DNA of 46,980 bases from a bacterium TMED88 (GTDB taxonomy: Bacteria > Myxococcota_A > UBA9160 > UBA4427), in NCBI GenBank assembly GCA_002171515.1, contig NHEP01000067.1, positions 1 to 46,980 of the forward strand. Direction: 5' to 3'. This document shows, in pieces, positions 46,438-46,980 of this stretch (the stretch's first letter is position 1; each line of letters begins with the position of its first letter). The translations under genes were made by a program, and so were the position numbers. The notes beneath the pieces are model-generated. The model worked only from the letters and a program-made list of their open reading frames with translations, did not search any database and was not told the origin of the DNA.

Positions 46438-46980
46438 TTAGAAGTCTGTTGCGGCATTGAACTGTTCAAGCCAGACGGCGTCATCACTTGTGTTTTTTTC
46501 ATTGAAAGTACAGTTATCTAGATTATACGAGAGTGTACAGGCTATGCCTGTCTCTCCTGAGTATCGATTTTTAATGATTCGTACAGTTGTTTCGCTAGCA
46601 CCACCGTCTGATTGCTGATCCCGCTCAAGTGCGATGACGCTGTCAGACAGCTGTGCAATTGACGCGCTTCCTCGCAATTGGCCAAGGCTAACTCGTGCGC
46701 CCTCCTCATGTCCTCCATCTGTTGAACCTTTTTTTAAGTGTGAAACTAGAAATAATGCTATTTTTGTTCGCTCTACTAATGACTTCAAGCGGGTCATGGT
46801 GATATCAATCATGCGGCGTTCATCACCATCTAGTCCACTCATTAGAATGGAGATGTGATCAAGGAAGATGACCTTACAATCAAGACCTGAAGCTAAGTAT
46901 TCGATCCGATTATAAATAATGTCAGGATCAAAACTACCGAACCCGTCAAAAAGATAAAGGTTCCAGTTATTAATACTGGA
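46438..46980 (-). CDS. Primase-helicase C-terminal part (second allele, 5' end cut by window edge)
   Basis: The frame enters at 46980 and ends at the stop at 46438: 180 residues of the helicase domain, from LYLFDGFGSFDPDIIYNRIE through FLDHISILMSGLDGDERRM, VSHLKKGSTDGGHEEGARVS and RIIKNRYSGETGIACTLSYN to the acidic-aromatic tail SDDAVWLEQFNAATDF. The tail resembles T7 gp4, whose acidic C-terminus with a final Phe docks the polymerase. It supplies the 23 residues missing at the start of the window. Differences to the other copy (such as MTRLK/MTRLR, TKIALF/TGIALF) are conservative. Confidence 0.93.
   Translation of the reverse strand, partial: SSINNWNLYLFDGFGSFDPDIIYNRIEYLASGLDCKVIFLDHISILMSGLDGDERRMIDITMTRLKSLVERTKIALFLVSHLKKGSTDGGHEEGARVSLGQLRGSASIAQLSDSVIALERDQQSDGGASETTVRIIKNRYSGETGIACTLSYNLDNCTFNEKNTSDDAVWLEQFNAATDF
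46509..46980. repeat. Right copy of the contig-end repeat
   Basis: Ungapped partner of bases 1-472. The outer 91 bases (46509-46599) and inner 71 bases (46910-46980) are identical to the left copy, while the middle is a diverged allele of the same helicase segment. A true T7-type terminal repeat would be identical throughout and would lie outside core genes. Confidence 0.85.

Overview
This window is essentially one complete genome of a T7-like (podovirus, Autographiviridae-type) cyanophage, read almost entirely on the minus strand. The evidence is a single-subunit T7-type RNA polymerase, gp2.5-like SSB, gp3-like endonuclease, primase-helicase, A-family DNA polymerase, 5' exonuclease and the T7 virion set (portal, scaffold, capsid, two tail tubular proteins, three internal virion proteins, gp17-like fibre, terminase). 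The host is most likely a phycobilisome-bearing marine Synechococcus-type cyanobacterium: there is an NblA-like phycobilisome-degradation gene, a MazG-like hydrolase and a cyanophage-type class I ribonucleotide reductase. I saw no psbA, hli, talC or other photosystem gene. An integrase together with NblA and a DNA polymerase split into two genes matches, as I recall it, the uncultured marine cyanophage lineage described from Red Sea and Tara metagenomes (Flores-Uribe et al. 2019), proposed to have lysogenic potential.

The contig is a circularly permuted map. Bases 1-472 and 46509-46980 are the same piece of the helicase gene, identical over the outer 91 and 71 bases but diverged in between. 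This looks like two strain alleles at a contig closure rather than a true terminal repeat. The unique genome is therefore about 46.5 kb, and the helicase gene is cut by the window edges.

Layout in transcription order (descending coordinates, starting at the likely physical left end). (1) 10141-9219: about 0.9 kb without a convincing gene, rich in hairpins and TATATT boxes, lying between the terminase end and the early genes, so it probably holds the virion DNA ends and early promoters. (2) 9218-6208: an early region of tiny genes, including two paralogous KTSC-like proteins, a tRNA-Asp-like gene, an ArdA antirestriction protein and a ribbon-helix-helix protein. (3) 6067-4876: MarR-like regulator and integrase. 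(4) 4779-1, continuing from 46980 to 43188: RNA polymerase, SSB, endonuclease, primase-helicase, split DNA polymerase, exonuclease, NblA, DUF3310 and MazG. (5) 43191-40915: RNR alpha and beta plus a small conserved gene. (6) 40915-37738: gp7.3-position protein, portal and scaffold. (7) 37737-29439: an 8 kb block holding an RlpA-like protein, two large fibre or adhesin-like proteins, small genes, a C39-like peptidase and membrane proteins. It separates scaffold from capsid, which are adjacent in T7. (8) 29271-15349: major capsid, two tiny proteins, a strong terminator, tail tubes A and B, gp14-, gp15- and gp16-like proteins and the gp17-like fibre. (9) 15340-10142: terminase small subunit, HNH endonuclease, a toxin-like nuclease candidate, a sulfotransferase-like protein, terminase large subunit and two small genes.

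Genes are packed with 1-4 base stop/start overlaps (TAATG, ATGA), indicating translational coupling along long polycistronic messages. The sense of the genome is host takeover and DNA protection first, then nucleotide supply and replication, then virion assembly and packaging. Integrase plus regulators suggest an optional temperate route.
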